A stretch of DNA of 64,000 nucleotides from an uncultured Acetatifactor sp. (lineage in GTDB: Bacteria; Bacillota; Clostridia; Lachnospirales; Lachnospiraceae), in assembly GCF_910585425.1 (NCBI RefSeq), contig NZ_CAJUCP010000021.1, positions 1 through 64,000 on the forward strand, read 5' to 3'. Below are positions 16,461-26,166 of this stretch, one piece after another. Each line of letters opens with the position of its first letter. Within the stretch, counting starts at the first letter, position 1. The notes beneath the pieces were generated by a model that ran no database searches, was not told where the DNA came from, and saw nothing but the letters and a program-made list of their open reading frames with translations. The translations under genes were made by a program, and so were the position numbers.

Positions 16461-17312
16461 ATGGATATGGAGTGTGGAATGCCGGAGATAGCTGCAAATT
16501 GTCATAAATCATATAGTCGGAAGCAAGGACAGGATTCTGTTGCCGGGCCGTACGATCGAAAGCGGGAGCGGCTTTCGGTTGTCGAGCATTATGAAAGGAT
16601 GCGGGAGCTGGGGTGTTTTACCCTGCAGGACGTGGCTGACATGGTGGGAGACCGGTCGGCGGTGGCTTATCTGGTGAATGATTACCAGAGGAAGGGGTAT
16701 ATCGACAGGATACACCGCAATCTGTACACCGTGATGGAGGCGGAGACGGGAGACCCTGTGCTGAACCGATATCAGATTGGCAGCAGGCTGTTCCCCGATG
16801 CGTATGTCGCCTTGGGAAGCGCCTTCGAGGTGTGGGGGTATGCCCCCAGGCGGGGGAATGAGGTCTTCGTGGCCACCGGGACGCGGTTCACGGATTTCCG
16901 GTATAACGGGGTATTCTACCGGAGGGTGCATGCCAAGGCCGGGGCCAGCACAGCATGGGTCGCGGGAACCCGGGCCACCGGCCTGGAGCAGACAGTGGTG
17001 GACAGCCTGCACAGCTTCCAGGGAGAGGCCGGGCTGGAGGATACAGTGGAATGCATCATGCGGCTGCCGCGGTTGGACGCGGACAAGCTGTTGGAATGCC
17101 TGGAAAGGTATGGGAATGGGTATCTCTATCAGAAGTGCGGGTATGTGCTGGAGCAGCTACAGGAGTATGTGGGGCTTCCGGAGGAGTTCTACCGGGAGTG
17201 CAGGGAGCATTGCGCCAGTACGGTGCGGTATATGATCAAGGGGGCGGAGGGGTTGGTTTATCATAAGGGGTGGGGGGTTTATGGGCCTTGCTTGGATGTG
17301 GGACGGGTGTGA
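16461..17312 (+). CDS. AbiEi-family antitoxin-like protein, orphan
   Basis: 283 residues in the longest frame. The first 45 residues look non-conserved and the true start may be an internal one such as ATG before RELGCFTL at about 16599; no strong ribosome site decides it. The N-terminal winged helix (FTLQDVADMVGDRSAVAYLV, then IDRIHRNLYTV) and the following domain (YVALGSAFEVWGYAP, ATGLEQTVVDSLHS) match type IV antitoxin AbiEi-like regulators. Such proteins usually repress their own operon and neutralise an AbiEii nucleotidyltransferase toxin. No AbiEii gene follows: the next gene, 116 bases on, begins the AT-rich glycan island. It may be an orphan antitoxin or a remnant left at an insertion junction. 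Confidence 0.65.
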   Translation: MDMECGMPEIAANCHKSYSRKQGQDSVAGPYDRKRERLSVVEHYERMRELGCFTLQDVADMVGDRSAVAYLVNDYQRKGYIDRIHRNLYTVMEAETGDPVLNRYQIGSRLFPDAYVALGSAFEVWGYAPRRGNEVFVATGTRFTDFRYNGVFYRRVHAKAGASTAWVAGTRATGLEQTVVDSLHSFQGEAGLEDTVECIMRLPRLDADKLLECLERYGNGYLYQKCGYVLEQLQEYVGLPEEFYRECREHCASTVRYMIKGAEGLVYHKGWGVYGPCLDVGRV

Positions 17313-17335
17313 AATTAGGAGAGGATGGCAGAAGG

Positions 17336-17363
17336 TTGTACTAGAAATGTGGCACAATAAAAT
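17336..17363 (+). promoter_or_regulatory. candidate promoter of the glycan island
   Basis: TTGTAC (17336-17341), 16 bases, TAAAAT (17358-17363), located 65 bases before the first glycosyltransferase ATG. The -35 is weak. Confidence 0.35.
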
Positions 17364-17428
17364 GGGAGGGAGGAGTCGCTTTGCACTTGTACTCCCTATT
17401 TTTCGTAGGGCATAAAAAGGGAGTCTTC

Positions 17429-18559
17429 ATGGGAAAAAGATTAAGGATTGCTATGTTTGGCCATAAAAGAATACCATCTCGTGAAGGAGGCATTGAAGTT
17501 GTTGTTGATGAGCTTGCTGGTAGGCTGGCAAGTGCTGGTTACGATGTAACTTGCTATAATCGATTTGGACATCATGTAAGCGGTAAAGAATACGATGAAA
17601 AAACATTAAGTAATTATAATGGAGTGAAGCTAAAGACAGTCCCAACAATTAAAGGAAGGGGATTAGCAGCGGTTACTTCCTCATTCTTCGCAGCATGGCA
17701 AACGGCATTTGGAAAGTATGACGTTGTTCATATCCATGCAGAAGGGCCAGCGGCATTTTGCTGGATTCCAAGATTACTAGGAAAGCGAGTGGTTGTGACA
17801 GTCCATGGACTTGACTGGCAGAGAGAAAAATGGAAAGAGGGGTTCGGCTCTAAGTACATACATTTTGGTGAGAAGATGGCTGTGAAGTATGCAGATCAAA
17901 TAATCGTTCTCAGCAAAGGCATACAGAATTATTTTCGAGATGAATATAAGCGGGAGACGGTATTTATTCCAAATGGTGTAAAAAGACCTAAAAAAGTAAA
18001 GGCGGAACTAATCAGGAAGAAATTTGGCCTAGAAAAAGAAAGCTATATCCTTTCTTTGGGACGTTTAGTACCGGAGAAGGGAGTACATTATTTGGTTGAT
18101 GCATTTAGAAATATACAGTCTGACAAAAAGCTAGTCATTGCTGGTGGGGCATCGGATACTGATGAGTATATGAAAAAATTGAAGAAGCTTGCTTCTGGAG
18201 ATAATCGCATCATCTTTACGGGTTTTATTCAAGGACAGCTCTTAGAGGAATTGTACAGTAATGCTTATATATATGCCCTACCAAGCAATCTGGAGGGGAT
18301 GCCATTAAGTCTTTTGGAAGCTATGAGTTATGGCAATTGCTGTATTGTGAGCGATATTGACGAATGCACTGAAATCGTTGAAGATAGAGCGGTCGTATTC
18401 CATAAAGGTAATGTTGAGGATTTGAAGGATAAACTGGAAGCACTTTGTATGGATGAAAAATTGGTGGCAAAATATAAAAAAGATGTCTCAGAATTTATAT
18501 GTAATAAGTATGATTGGGATGTTGTCACCGATAAGACCATGACGCTATATGGGTATTAG
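17429..18559 (+). CDS. GT4 family glycosyltransferase
   Basis: 376 residues from ATG at 17429, with GGGAG six bases upstream; the longer frame has no ribosome site. The N-terminal domain begins RIAMFGHKRIPSREGGIE, typical of GT4 enzymes with a DUF1972-type start. The C-terminal GT-B domain has SLGRLVPEKGVHYLVDAF near residue 210 and the EX7E nucleotide-sugar motif in EGMPLSLLE near residue 290. It should be a cytoplasmic or membrane-associated retaining transferase that builds a surface glycan repeat unit. It opens the AT-rich gene island and has a GC content far below the AbiEi-like gene to its left. Confidence 0.88.
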   Translation: MGKRLRIAMFGHKRIPSREGGIEVVVDELAGRLASAGYDVTCYNRFGHHVSGKEYDEKTLSNYNGVKLKTVPTIKGRGLAAVTSSFFAAWQTAFGKYDVVHIHAEGPAAFCWIPRLLGKRVVVTVHGLDWQREKWKEGFGSKYIHFGEKMAVKYADQIIVLSKGIQNYFRDEYKRETVFIPNGVKRPKKVKAELIRKKFGLEKESYILSLGRLVPEKGVHYLVDAFRNIQSDKKLVIAGGASDTDEYMKKLKKLASGDNRIIFTGFIQGQLLEELYSNAYIYALPSNLEGMPLSLLEAMSYGNCCIVSDIDECTEIVEDRAVVFHKGNVEDLKDKLEALCMDEKLVAKYKKDVSEFICNKYDWDVVTDKTMTLYGY

Positions 18560-18612
18560 TTTAGGTTAATTGCTGCATTTGAAATTTCATGTGAGCTAAT
18601 TTAGAGGTAATA

Positions 18613-19800
18613 ATGATTATGTCTGAAAAGAAGCTGAATGGAACAGTGATTGTTACATACCGCTGTAATGCAAGATGCTCTATGTGCAATAGATATAAGG
18701 CACCTTCCAAACCGGAAGAGGAGATTACAATTGAGACAATTAAGAAGCTGCCAAAGATGTATTTTACGAATATTACAGGTGGCGAGCCTTTTATCCGCAA
18801 AGACTTGAAGGATATTGTGCGTGAATTGTACAAGAAGAGTGACCGCATTGTTATTTCCACAAACGGCTTTTTTACAGATCGTATTGTTAATCTCTGCAAA
18901 GAGTTTCCGCAAGTAGGTGTTCGTATTTCTATCGAAGGTCTGGAACGAGTTAACAATGAAATCCGGGGCTTGCAAGATGGCTACAATCGTGGTTATACGA
19001 CTTTGAAAAAGCTGCGAGAGATGGGCATGAAGGATGTTGGATTTGGTATGACCGTTCAGGATAAGAATGCAATTGATCTTGTGCCTCTCTATAAAATTTC
19101 AAATGAACTGGGGATGGAATTTGCAACAGCTTCTCTTCATAATAGCTTCTACTTTGTTGAGGCGAAGAACATTATCTTTGACCGCCCGATGGTGGCGAAG
19201 AACTTTGAAGATTTAATTAATGAATTGTTAAGAAGTAATAGCCCGAAGAAGTGGATGCGTGCTTATTTCAACCATGGTTTGATTAATTATATATATGGGC
19301 AGAAGCGTCTGCTTCCTTGTGATATGAGTTTTGACACTTTCTTCATTGATCCTTATGGGGATGTCATGCCTTGCAATGGCACCAAGGACAAAGAGGTTAT
19401 GGGTAATCTGAATTGCCAGAGCTGGGATGAGCTGTGGAACAGCCCGGAGGCCGAACAGATTCGGGCAAAGGTTCGTTGCTGTAATCGCGATTGCTGGATG
19501 ATTGGTTCAGTTTCTCCAGCAATGCATAAATATATCTGGAAGCCAGCATTTTGGGCTCTGACGCATAAGCTTAAGGCATTGGTTAGCCAGCACCCTTATT
19601 CCATGTATGAGAACAAGATTGTGCGAGATTACCGAGATGGTAAGATTACAAAGGAAGAACTCGACAAATGTAGCACCTGCGATATGTGTGCAACTGCAAA
19701 CAGTGGCCTTAGTGTTGCGAGTATGGAACAGCTAAAAGAAATGTCGGGTGAGGAAATTGTGGACGCAGATATCGCAGCACAGATGGAGGAGAAGGTATAA
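18613..19800 (+). CDS. radical SAM/SPASM protein in glycan cluster
   Basis: 395 residues. ATG at 18613 has AGAGGT four bases upstream; a second ATG two codons later is possible. The radical SAM cluster motif CNARCSMC lies near residues 17-24, followed by TGGEPF near residue 55. A SPASM-like C-terminal region has Cys clusters in LPCDMSFDTFF, GDVMPCNGT and RCCNRDCW, and a further CSTCDMC near residue 360, so one or two auxiliary iron-sulphur clusters are likely. SPASM proteins mature peptides or modify sugars. Here all neighbours are glycosyltransferases, so a role in altering a sugar or lipid intermediate is the simplest guess. The next gene begins at the base after its stop. Confidence 0.8.
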   Translation: MIMSEKKLNGTVIVTYRCNARCSMCNRYKAPSKPEEEITIETIKKLPKMYFTNITGGEPFIRKDLKDIVRELYKKSDRIVISTNGFFTDRIVNLCKEFPQVGVRISIEGLERVNNEIRGLQDGYNRGYTTLKKLREMGMKDVGFGMTVQDKNAIDLVPLYKISNELGMEFATASLHNSFYFVEAKNIIFDRPMVAKNFEDLINELLRSNSPKKWMRAYFNHGLINYIYGQKRLLPCDMSFDTFFIDPYGDVMPCNGTKDKEVMGNLNCQSWDELWNSPEAEQIRAKVRCCNRDCWMIGSVSPAMHKYIWKPAFWALTHKLKALVSQHPYSMYENKIVRDYRDGKITKEELDKCSTCDMCATANSGLSVASMEQLKEMSGEEIVDADIAAQMEEKV

Positions 19801-20931
19801 ATGAAAAAAGCATTAATAGTTTCAAATTCATCGGGGCTTATTACATTGTTCCTAAAAAATGATGTTGAAATTCTGAAAAGTAAAGGGTACCACATTGAGT
19901 GTGCCTGTAATGCAAATTTTCCAGACAACAATACAGAAGAATTTTTTAGAGAATACAATATAACGGTTTTCCATATAGAGTTTCCAATTAGAAATATCGA
20001 TATAAAGCAGCTCGTGAAATCACATTTGAAACTGAAGAAAATCATTACTAGTGGAAAGTATGATTTGATACACTGTCATAGTACCATTGCGGCGGTACTT
20101 GCTAGAGAATGTGCAAAGGGCATAAGAAAACGAGGAACAAAGATAGTATATACTTCTCATGGCTTTCCTTTTTATGAGGGAAACGATGGGAAAAAGGCAA
20201 GAATATTTTATCAAATTGAGAGGCATTATTCGAAATATACAGATGCAATATTGACCATATGTAAAGAAGACTTTGAAAATGCGAAGAAAATGAAATGTAG
20301 GAATGTATTCTTGATGCATGGCGTGGGAGTGGATATCGACAGATTTATTAACTCGCATATCGACAGAGCTGCTTATAGAGAAAAGCTGGGATTCTTGTCT
20401 TCAGATAAGGTTATATTATCAGTTGGTGAATTGAATACAAATAAAAATCACCAAATTGTCATTCGGGCTTTAGCAGAATTAAAAGATAGAAATCTGATAT
20501 ACGCAATTTGCGGGAGAGAAGTTACGGAAAAAGGGAAAATGCAAGAACTTCAATTGTTAGCAGATTTCTTAAATGTCAGATTGAAGTTTTTGGGATTTAG
20601 AAAAGATATACCTGAAGTTTGTCGCTCAGTTGAAATCGGAGCACTGCCTTCATATAAAGAAGGCCTTGGGTTATCTGGAATAGAGATGCTTGCATGTGGA
20701 ATACCTTTGGTTGGTTCCTGCCGACAGGGAATCAAAGATTATGTTATAGAGGGTGTTACAGGATTCCTGGCAAATCCTAATGATGCACATTCCTTTGCAA
20801 AAGCTATTGATTCCGCTATGAATCTTAAAAAGAACAATGAGACCTCAGAGAACTGCGTTTTAATGGCAAAACATTTTGGTGTTGAACAGGCCTGTTCTAC
20901 ATTATTAAAAGCTTATGATACTGTGTTATGA
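19801..20931 (+). CDS. GT4 family glycosyltransferase
   Basis: 376 residues. The ATG directly follows the radical SAM stop, with its ribosome site (GGAGG) inside that gene. The N-terminus MKKALIVSNSSGLITLF and HSTIAAVLARECAKG resemble EpsD-type transferases. The C-terminal domain has ILSVGELNTNKNHQIVIRAL near residue 200 and the EX7E motif in EGLGLSGIE near residue 290. It should add one sugar to the lipid-linked repeat unit. Base composition is AT-rich like the rest of the island. Confidence 0.88.
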   Translation: MKKALIVSNSSGLITLFLKNDVEILKSKGYHIECACNANFPDNNTEEFFREYNITVFHIEFPIRNIDIKQLVKSHLKLKKIITSGKYDLIHCHSTIAAVLARECAKGIRKRGTKIVYTSHGFPFYEGNDGKKARIFYQIERHYSKYTDAILTICKEDFENAKKMKCRNVFLMHGVGVDIDRFINSHIDRAAYREKLGFLSSDKVILSVGELNTNKNHQIVIRALAELKDRNLIYAICGREVTEKGKMQELQLLADFLNVRLKFLGFRKDIPEVCRSVEIGALPSYKEGLGLSGIEMLACGIPLVGSCRQGIKDYVIEGVTGFLANPNDAHSFAKAIDSAMNLKKNNETSENCVLMAKHFGVEQACSTLLKAYDTVL

Positions 20932-20953
20932 CCTGACTTGGAGAATAAAATAC

Positions 20954-22063
20954 ATGCGGGTGCTACATATTCAATTAGATATGGTTATGGGAGGAATCGA
21001 AGCATTCCTTCTTAACGTTTACAAAAGAATAGATAGAAATAAAATTCAGTTTGATTTTATCGAATATGGTTATGAAGAAAGGAAATTTGATTATCAATAT
21101 GTAGAGTTAGGTGCTAATATTTTTCGATTACCTGATAGAAGAAAAAATCCTTTTAAAGCAAGAAACGAATTAAAGCAAATAATTAAAAGGAATGGGTATA
21201 AAGTCGTACATATTCACAAAAATTCGCTTTCGGATATTTCTGCAATAAAAATATGTGGGCGACTTAAGGTACCAACCATAATTATTCACTCTCATAATAG
21301 TTGCAGGGACAGCAAAATTATAACTGCTATGCATAAGCTGAATCTGTACCATATGGATTTTAGCCCATATGTGAAGTTTGCATGTTCAAAAGAAGCGGGC
21401 AAATGGTTGTTTGGAGATTACAATAAAGCAATAACTATAGTAAATAATGGGATTGATTTAGAGAAATTCAAGTACAATCCTGAAGTTCGAGATAGGATAA
21501 GAAGACGGCTAGGGATTGACCAGTTTTATGTTATTGGTACTGTAGGAAGATTGACTAATCAAAAAAATCCATATTTTTTGATTAAAGTATTCCATCAATT
21601 AAGGAAGACGAATTCGCAATTGAAGTTATTATGGGTAGGAGATGGGGAACTGAAGCCGTCTGTTGAAGAAATCGTTGACAGATTAGGAGAAGCAAGCAAT
21701 GTGCATTTTACAGGTAGAGTGCTGAATCCCCAAAACTACTATCAGGCAATAGACTTATTTGTAATGACATCATTTTATGAGGGATTTCCAATTGCAGCAA
21801 TCGAGGCACAAGCGAATGGACTTCCTTGTATTTTGGCTGATTCGATTACACGGGAAGCGGATATTACAGATATGGTGGAATTTTTAGCATTAGATGAAGG
21901 AGAGCATGCTTGGGCAGAAAAAATTAGTGACATCATTAAAGAAGGGATTAAACGGAGGAATCAAACAGATATTATGAGGCAAAAGGGGTATGATATACAG
22001 GATACGGTTAATTACCTTCAAGCGTTTTATTTAAAAGCAAATGATAGTTTAGAGATATTATAG
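20954..22063 (+). CDS. GT4/GT1-type glycosyltransferase
   Basis: 369 residues from ATG at 20954, which has GGAG ten bases upstream; the longer open frame begins inside the previous gene. MRVLHIQLDMVMGGIEAFLL is a typical opening with the GGIE donor-binding loop. VGRLTNQKNPYFLIKVF near residue 190 and EGFPIAAIE near residue 275 are the C-terminal GT-B motifs. Similar enzymes appear in capsule and exopolysaccharide loci. It is the third transferase of the island and is followed by 109 bases of AT-rich spacer without a recognisable signal. Confidence 0.88.
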   Translation: MRVLHIQLDMVMGGIEAFLLNVYKRIDRNKIQFDFIEYGYEERKFDYQYVELGANIFRLPDRRKNPFKARNELKQIIKRNGYKVVHIHKNSLSDISAIKICGRLKVPTIIIHSHNSCRDSKIITAMHKLNLYHMDFSPYVKFACSKEAGKWLFGDYNKAITIVNNGIDLEKFKYNPEVRDRIRRRLGIDQFYVIGTVGRLTNQKNPYFLIKVFHQLRKTNSQLKLLWVGDGELKPSVEEIVDRLGEASNVHFTGRVLNPQNYYQAIDLFVMTSFYEGFPIAAIEAQANGLPCILADSITREADITDMVEFLALDEGEHAWAEKISDIIKEGIKRRNQTDIMRQKGYDIQDTVNYLQAFYLKANDSLEIL

Positions 22064-22172
22064 GGTACAGAAAAATAACAATATAAAATTGGTGCATAAA
22101 ATTGTGATGGTATTTATTATTTAGGATTTCCGGGGATTGCTAATAGTTTTTTTATAAAGGATTGAGCCTTCT

Positions 22173-23345
22173 ATGAAATCAAAGATTAGTGGACAAATGT
22201 TAAAATATCTTATATTACTGATAATCCCTTTTTTTATTTTTGTGGCAATAGAGGGTACTTTTAGCATACAAAGCATTTTACCAGTTATATTATTGTTACT
22301 TTTTGCGGATTTGACACATAGAAAAATTAAGAAACAAGAACGTATGTTAATAGTAGTAGGATTATTTCTATTATCTACTTGTGTCTCTTTAGTGTATAAC
22401 GCTCTTGTAGGAACGGGTTTAACTACTAGTCGAACTTATATTAGAATTATATATTATTTAGTTATACTATATTTTTATTTTTCATTGACTGGTGTTAAAT
22501 ATACCAATATACAGTTAGAAAAAATCTTTACAGCTAATATAATATGTGGCGCATTGGTAGCTATGTACTTGATTGTAGTGAACCATATATGGTTCGTAGG
22601 ATTGTTAGGAACTAGAGTTGATAAAAATTTTGTCGGTGCGATATTAGCAGTTCAGGGTGAAATAGCTCTCATAAAATTCTTAAAGACTGATAAGCCCTTG
22701 GGTAAACTTTTTGCTATAGTAAGTTATATAATAATTCTCCTTGGTATATTTTATTCAGCTTCGCGGGCCTCAGTTTTGGTGGTGATTTTAGGAACATCAA
22801 TCACTATTTTTTTTAGATTGATAGAAAAGCGAAACACAAAAAGAGGATTTATTAAATTGCTGTTTATATTCCTTGCAACTATTGTTTCATGCATAGTTGC
22901 GTTTAGTATTGTTGCCCCAAGGATGTCCAATGCTAGTGCGTCGATTCGATGGTATTGGAATCGTTATTTCGTGAATGGCTTTGGGGATGCTAGCGTTACT
23001 GGCAGGGTAGTATGGTGGAAGGAGGCATTAGTACTTTGGCTAAACAGATTATTATGTGGATATGGAATTGGAAATGTCAATGTTAGTGGAAATAGCTCAG
23101 CCGTAGCTCATAATACATATATTGACTTTTTGCTTGATCAAGGTATTTTGGGATTTGCTGGCTTTTTAGTTATTTTACATAGATCTATTTCTAAAATTAT
23201 TAGAAAAAGGAATAGCATATATTATGGGATTATTGTCACAGTGCTGCTGTCAGCATTGATATTGAGTGCAACTAGAAGCACATTCCTTTGGTATAATATG
23301 GTGATATTGTGGTGTATAGGTAATGCTGCAAATGAGTTAAAATGA
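22173..23345 (+). CDS. O-antigen ligase/polymerase-like membrane protein (Wzy type)
   Basis: 390 residues with about ten to twelve hydrophobic segments and a large loop near residues 245-300, which contains RWYWNRYFVNGFGDASVTGR and AHNTYIDFLLDQG. The latter block is typical of the Wzy_C/O-antigen ligase family. ATG at 22173 follows AAGGATTGAGCC. The expected role is polymerisation of lipid-linked repeat units on the outer face of the membrane after flipping by the product of the next gene. Wzy proteins are poorly conserved, so this rests on topology, the loop motif and position. Confidence 0.8.
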   Translation: MKSKISGQMLKYLILLIIPFFIFVAIEGTFSIQSILPVILLLLFADLTHRKIKKQERMLIVVGLFLLSTCVSLVYNALVGTGLTTSRTYIRIIYYLVILYFYFSLTGVKYTNIQLEKIFTANIICGALVAMYLIVVNHIWFVGLLGTRVDKNFVGAILAVQGEIALIKFLKTDKPLGKLFAIVSYIIILLGIFYSASRASVLVVILGTSITIFFRLIEKRNTKRGFIKLLFIFLATIVSCIVAFSIVAPRMSNASASIRWYWNRYFVNGFGDASVTGRVVWWKEALVLWLNRLLCGYGIGNVNVSGNSSAVAHNTYIDFLLDQGILGFAGFLVILHRSISKIIRKRNSIYYGIIVTVLLSALILSATRSTFLWYNMVILWCIGNAANELK

Positions 23346-23376
23346 TAGCCAGTTATAATCAGGGAGGATTTGTGCG

Positions 23377-24936
23377 ATGAAAGAAGATGGTAAACAGAAG
23401 GGTGAGGCAACGGTACATGGCGTAGTGTTTGCTATTTTTGCCACTTTTTTAGCTAGAGGATTTGGCTTTTTTAGAGAACTTATGACTGCCAGCGCTTTTG
23501 GAACATCAGGACAGGGAGATGCATTTATAATCGCGCTTTCTATACCAGATATTCTATCTTCGGGTTTTGGTACAGTAATTGCGTCTTTGTATATACCGAC
23601 AATCTTTAAGATTAGGAATGAAAAAATTAGAACAGATGAGGAGAACAGATATAATTCAAGCATTTTGTTTGCTATGTTCCTATTGGGGGCGGCTATAACA
23701 GGGATTGTGGAGGTTTTTCCTGAAAGCATAGTAAACGTATTCGCATCTGGATTTGATAAAGAAACGTTTGATATTGCAGTTTTTATGACACGCATTACAG
23801 TAATTACTGTTATACCAGTTTTTATCGGAAGTTTATTGAAGGCATATGGGCAGATAATTAATAAGTTTGCATTGCTTACTTTATTGGGGAGCATTATAAA
23901 TGTTGTAACTATTATTTCTCTTTGTGTTTCATCTAAAAATGATTTGAGTGCATTAGCTTATTCAGTTCTTTTGGGAAATGTTTTGTATGTCATAATTGCG
24001 TTTATAGTAGTAAATCAAAACGGATTTAAAATGTCAGGAAAGCTTTCTTTAAAGAACCCGTATATGATAGGGATGATTTCTGGTATTTTACCGATATTTA
24101 TAAGTAATATTATTTCAGAAATGAACCAAATTATTGATAAAAATTTTGCATCTCATTTAAGTAGTGGAACTATATCTGCGTTGAATTATTCTTCAAAAGT
24201 AGTGAACTTGATTACTGCCATTTTGGGGACTGCGGTATCTAGTGTGTTCTTTCCCCAATTGAGTATGCTGGCTGCAAGTAAAAACTATCAATTGGTGGCA
24301 AAGCATGTTAATCAAATCACTTGTATATTATTCTCAATACTAGTTCCGATTTTTTATGGCACAATTATTTTTTCTCATAAAATAATTACAATACTATTTG
24401 GTCATGGTAATTTTAATAGTAATTCAGTCCAAGTTACAGCGCAATGCTTAGTTTTTTATTCTATTGGCATATTAGGATTTAATGTGAAAGCATTCTGGAC
24501 TCGGGTATATAATTCTTCACTAAATACCAAAATTCCTGCAATCAATTCAGCTGTAGCAGTTGGACTAAATATCATTTTGAACATTGCATTGATGCCAATT
24601 TTACAACATCGGGGGCTTGCATTAGCGACAGGAATTGCATCTGTTTTTACGGACGTGCTGCTAATTGTTCAGTATAGTAAAATTAATCCTTATTTTGACT
24701 TAATAAGGATGATTAGGGAATTATTAAAAATAGCTATAGCTTCACTACCAATCATACCAGTATTGAAGTTTACTGAATTATATGCTCCAAATGGCGTTCT
24801 AGGAACAGTTCTATGTGGTGGAATAGGATTTTTTCTTTCAATTATTTTATATATGTTAGTTTTATTTAGAATAAATAGTGAAGTTGCTAAAAAAATAAGA
24901 ATTAGATTAAAAGTAGCAAATAGAAATAAAAAATGA
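23377..24936 (+). CDS. MurJ/MviN-family flippase (Wzx role)
   Basis: 519 residues with about fourteen membrane helices; GGGAGG lies before ATG 23377. The start (AIFATFLARGFGFFRELMTA, GDAFIIALSIPD) and the motif around SSGTISALNYSSKVVNL near residue 265 are characteristic of MurJ/MviN-type MOP exporters. In this gene set it probably flips the lipid-linked glycan repeat unit rather than lipid II, as a Wzx substitute. A second chromosomal MurJ would be expected elsewhere. It lies 31 bases after the polymerase gene. Confidence 0.85.
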   Translation: MKEDGKQKGEATVHGVVFAIFATFLARGFGFFRELMTASAFGTSGQGDAFIIALSIPDILSSGFGTVIASLYIPTIFKIRNEKIRTDEENRYNSSILFAMFLLGAAITGIVEVFPESIVNVFASGFDKETFDIAVFMTRITVITVIPVFIGSLLKAYGQIINKFALLTLLGSIINVVTIISLCVSSKNDLSALAYSVLLGNVLYVIIAFIVVNQNGFKMSGKLSLKNPYMIGMISGILPIFISNIISEMNQIIDKNFASHLSSGTISALNYSSKVVNLITAILGTAVSSVFFPQLSMLAASKNYQLVAKHVNQITCILFSILVPIFYGTIIFSHKIITILFGHGNFNSNSVQVTAQCLVFYSIGILGFNVKAFWTRVYNSSLNTKIPAINSAVAVGLNIILNIALMPILQHRGLALATGIASVFTDVLLIVQYSKINPYFDLIRMIRELLKIAIASLPIIPVLKFTELYAPNGVLGTVLCGGIGFFLSIILYMLVLFRINSEVAKKIRIRLKVANRNKK

Positions 24937-24962
24937 TTTTTTGAAAATAAGGAGAAAACATT

Positions 24963-26123
24963 ATGAAAGAAAAAATGATAGATAAAGGTAAGACAATTAT
25001 TTATATAACTGCTAACGTTATTTATCGAATCCTATATAGTTTTATGATTTTTTTCCCTATTAAAAGTAATCGTATATTCGTAAATGTATATGACGGCCGT
25101 GGAATAGGCGACCATCCCAAATATATAATCCAAGAATTGAATAAAATAAACAGTAATATTGATGTTGTATGGTATGCAAGAAAGGAAAATACGGACTTGC
25201 CTATAACTTTTTGCAAACCAAACGGAATAAGGGCACTGTATTTTATGGCAACTTCAAAAGTGTGGATTGCAACAGTCAGAATGCCATTATATATAGTAAA
25301 AAAGAGGCGACAATATTATATACAAACATGGCATGGCAGTCTGCCTTTGAAACACATAGAAAAGGATTGTGCTACCTCCTTGTCGGAGCGATATGTTATC
25401 CAGGCAAAACATGATTCTAAAATGATTGACGTATTTATTTCAAACTCAAAGTTTAGAACAAATAATTTCAAGACAGCTTTTTGGTACAGCGGAGATGTTT
25501 GGGAAATAGGCTCTCCGAGAGACTCTATATTTTTTGATCCTAGAATAAAAGAGGGTTGTAAAGAGAGGCATGGACTAAGTGATCGAAAAATAATATTATA
25601 TGCGCCGACTTTTCGTGGGAAAACAGGTACAGGAAATTTGGACATAGATTATCTAACTATCAAAAGAGTACTTGAAGAAAAGACAAATGAAAGCTGGACG
25701 GTTATAGTTAGATTACATCCCAAAATTGCTGATATTACAGATGACCTGAGCTTGCCAGATGGAGTAATTGATATGTCAAAAGTAAAAGATCCTCAAGAAG
25801 TTCTAGTAATGGCTGATATAGTATTAACAGATTATTCTGGTTTAATGTTTGATGCTATGCAAGCTGATATACCGGTGCTCCTGTATGCAAATGATATAGA
25901 CAGTTATAATAGTGATCGGGGATTTTACTTCTCCTTTGATGAACTTCCGTTTTTGCTTGCGACAAATAATAATCAATTGATAGATAATCTATTAAAATTT
26001 AATATAGACGAATATCGAGAATCTGCAACCAAATTCAGTAAAAAAGTCGGAATTATTAAAAATTCTGACGCATCTAAAATTGCGGCTGAACGAGTAAATA
26101 GCATTATTTTAGATTGTAAGTAG
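24963..26123 (+). CDS. CDP-glycerol glycerophosphotransferase family protein
   Basis: 386 residues; AAGGAG precedes ATG 24963. One N-terminal hydrophobic stretch (ITANVIYRILYSFMIFF) may anchor it to the membrane. The TagB/TagF-type core is visible in YYIQTWHGSLPLKHIEKD near residue 120, LYAPTFRGKTG near residue 215, VRLHPKIAD near residue 250 and DIVLTDYSGLMFDAMQ near residue 285, where His and Asp residues are catalytic in this family. It transfers glycerol phosphate from CDP-glycerol to a glycan or teichoic acid primer. The gene for CDP-glycerol synthesis follows directly, so donor and transferase are encoded together. Confidence 0.9.
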   Translation: MKEKMIDKGKTIIYITANVIYRILYSFMIFFPIKSNRIFVNVYDGRGIGDHPKYIIQELNKINSNIDVVWYARKENTDLPITFCKPNGIRALYFMATSKVWIATVRMPLYIVKKRRQYYIQTWHGSLPLKHIEKDCATSLSERYVIQAKHDSKMIDVFISNSKFRTNNFKTAFWYSGDVWEIGSPRDSIFFDPRIKEGCKERHGLSDRKIILYAPTFRGKTGTGNLDIDYLTIKRVLEEKTNESWTVIVRLHPKIADITDDLSLPDGVIDMSKVKDPQEVLVMADIVLTDYSGLMFDAMQADIPVLLYANDIDSYNSDRGFYFSFDELPFLLATNNNQLIDNLLKFNIDEYRESATKFSKKVGIIKNSDASKIAAERVNSIILDCK

Positions 26124-26166
26124 CTTGATTAAGAGATTTATATACAATACAGGGAGGTTAAAATTT

